Source: Rhizobiales bacterium 32-66-11 (GTDB lineage: Bacteria > Pseudomonadota > Alphaproteobacteria > Rhizobiales > Xanthobacteraceae). Taken from it: a DNA stretch of 44,951 nt. This document shows, one piece after another, positions 43,867-44,951 of the stretch. The position numbers and the translations under genes are program-made. The number at the start of each line of letters is the position of its first letter. The stretch's first letter is position 1. The stretch spans positions 1 to 44,951 of the forward strand of contig NCEH01000116.1 in NCBI GenBank assembly GCA_002304505.1. The letters run 5' to 3'. A model generated the notes under the pieces. It made no database searches. It saw only the letters and a program-made list of their open reading frames with translations, and was not told the origin of the DNA.

Positions 43867-44951
43867 TCAGGCGAGCGCCTTCAGCGCGGCCTTGCCGGCG
43901 TATTTGGCGGCATCGCCCAGTTCCTGCTCGATGCGCAGCAGCTGGTTGTACTTGGCCGTGCGGTCGGAGCGCGAGAGCGAGCCGGTCTTGATCTGCCCGC
44001 AATTGGTCGCCACCGCGAGATCGGCGATGGTGGAATCCTCGGTCTCGCCCGAACGGTGGGACATGACCGCGCGATAGCCCGCCTTATGGGCCATTTCCAC
44101 CGTTTCCAGCGTCTCGGTGAGCGAACCGATCTGGTTCACTTTCACCAGGATGGCGTTGCCGGTGGCTTCCTTGATGCCGCGCGAGAGGCGGGTGACATTG
44201 GTGACGAACAGATCGTCGCCCACCAGCTGGCACTTGGACCCGATGGTGTCGGTGAGCAGCTTCCAGCCGGCCCAATCGTCCTCGGACATGCCGTCCTCGA
44301 TGGTGACGATGGGATAGCGCGACACGAGATCGGCCAGATACTTCACCTGGGCCTCGATATCGCGGACCAGCTTCTCGCCCTCGTAATGATAGGCGCCGTC
44401 CTTGAAGAATTCGGTCGCCGCGCAATCGAGGCCGAGGAGCACGTCCTCGCCGGGCCGATAGCCGGCCTTCTCGATCGCCTTCATGATGAAGGAGAGCGCA
44501 TCGTCCGCGCTCAGCAGGTTGGGGGCAAATCCGCCCTCGTCGCCCACATTGGTGTTGTGGCCGGCGTCCTTCAGGCCCTTCTTCAGGGTCTGGAAGATTT
44601 CCGAGCCGATCCGCAGCGCATCCGCGAAGGTGGGCGCGCCGGTAGGCAGGATCATGAACTCCTGGAAATCGATGGGATTGTCCGCATGGGCGCCGCCATT
44701 GACGATGTTCATCATGGGCACCGGCAAGGTGCGGGCGTTCACGCCGCCGACATAGCGATAGAGCGGAAGATTGTTGGAGATCGCGGCCGCCTTGGCCACC
44801 GCCAGCGATGCGCCGAGGATGGCGTTGGCGCCGAGGCGGGCCTTGTTGGGCGTGCCGTCGAGGGCGATCAAAGTGGCGTCGAGCTTGGCCTGGTCCTCGG
44901 CATCGAAGCCGCCGACGGCATCGAAGATCTCGCCGTTCACCGCATCCACGG
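43867..44951 (-). CDS. eno: Enolase (partial, N-terminus beyond window edge)
   Basis: Enolase converts 2-phosphoglycerate to phosphoenolpyruvate. The frame is open to the right edge, giving 361 of about 427 residues; roughly the first 65 are missing. Visible marks are ALDGTPNKARLGANAILGAS, NIVNGGAHADNPIDFQEFM with the catalytic-loop histidine, and NVGDEGGFAPNL with its catalytic Glu. VTIEDGMSEDDWAGW and QLVGDDLFVTN carry the metal ligands. MSHRSGETEDSTIADLAVAT and QIKTGSLSRSDR form the phosphate-binding end. No defect seen in the visible part. Confidence 0.97.
   Translation of the reverse strand, partial: VDAVNGEIFDAVGGFDAEDQAKLDATLIALDGTPNKARLGANAILGASLAVAKAAAISNNLPLYRYVGGVNARTLPVPMMNIVNGGAHADNPIDFQEFMILPTGAPTFADALRIGSEIFQTLKKGLKDAGHNTNVGDEGGFAPNLLSADDALSFIMKAIEKAGYRPGEDVLLGLDCAATEFFKDGAYHYEGEKLVRDIEAQVKYLADLVSRYPIVTIEDGMSEDDWAGWKLLTDTIGSKCQLVGDDLFVTNVTRLSRGIKEATGNAILVKVNQIGSLTETLETVEMAHKAGYRAVMSHRSGETEDSTIADLAVATNCGQIKTGSLSRSDRTAKYNQLLRIEQELGDAAKYAGKAALKALA

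Overview
The window looks like a high-GC chromosome segment from an alphaproteobacterium of the Hyphomicrobiales (Rhizobiales), possibly Xanthobacteraceae-like. This is inferred from gene content, order and protein similarity recalled from memory; no database was searched. The markers are CckA, NtrB-NtrC with NtrY-NtrX, a fused IspDF, a lipoylated pyruvate dehydrogenase E1-beta, an alphaproteobacterial DksA with one cysteine, and FliO next to cckA and dksA. Nearly everything is core metabolism and regulation. I see no phage, IS element, CRISPR array, tRNA or rRNA.

Layout. 1-2748: complex I genes nuoA-B-C-D on the minus strand, with nuoD running off the left edge. 3201-8641: cckA, then a very long FliO-type protein on the plus strand, then dksA. 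8836-13067: a MipA/OmpV-type outer-membrane protein, a DAO-family FAD oxidoreductase and a membrane hybrid histidine kinase. 13278-16108: a plus-strand run of a SixA-type phosphatase, a broken ycjX-like gene and a ycjF-like gene. 16066-18230: a small membrane protein, trmO and mazG. 18273-33416: a long minus-strand block that reads, in transcription order, dusB-ntrB-ntrC-(GAF-PAS-GGDEF-EAL)-ntrY-ntrX-trkA-trkH-aminotransferase-hfq-hflX. 33611-35184: ispDF and pncC/cinA on the plus strand. 35188-44951: minus-strand eno, ftsB, pdhA, a small membrane protein, pdhB, pdhC, a YdcH-type gene, lpd, a GlsB-type gene, lipA and coq10.

How they fit together. Enolase, pyruvate dehydrogenase (E1-alpha, E1-beta, E2, E3) and LipA (lipoate synthesis for E2 and E1-beta) feed acetyl-CoA and NADH to complex I, and a Coq10-like protein supports ubiquinone function. 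NtrBC/NtrYX with DusB form the classical nitrogen-regulation locus, here with a c-di-GMP-type protein inserted. TrkA/TrkH form a potassium uptake system. Hfq and HflX handle RNA and ribosomes.

The most striking point is that four conserved genes appear to have lost internal segments. cckA, the ycjX-like gene and ntrX lose them out of frame, so each is split over two frames. ispDF loses the end of its IspD domain in frame. Two of the four are normally essential in relatives, so sequence or assembly error has to be weighed against real gene decay. Other points of interest are a CtrA-like box between cckA and fliO, a 29-30 bp tandem hairpin repeat between trmO and mazG, near-identical lipoyl-domain DNA in pdhB and pdhC, and several perfect inverted repeats upstream of operons. 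I found no convincing new multi-gene system; the window is otherwise ordinary.
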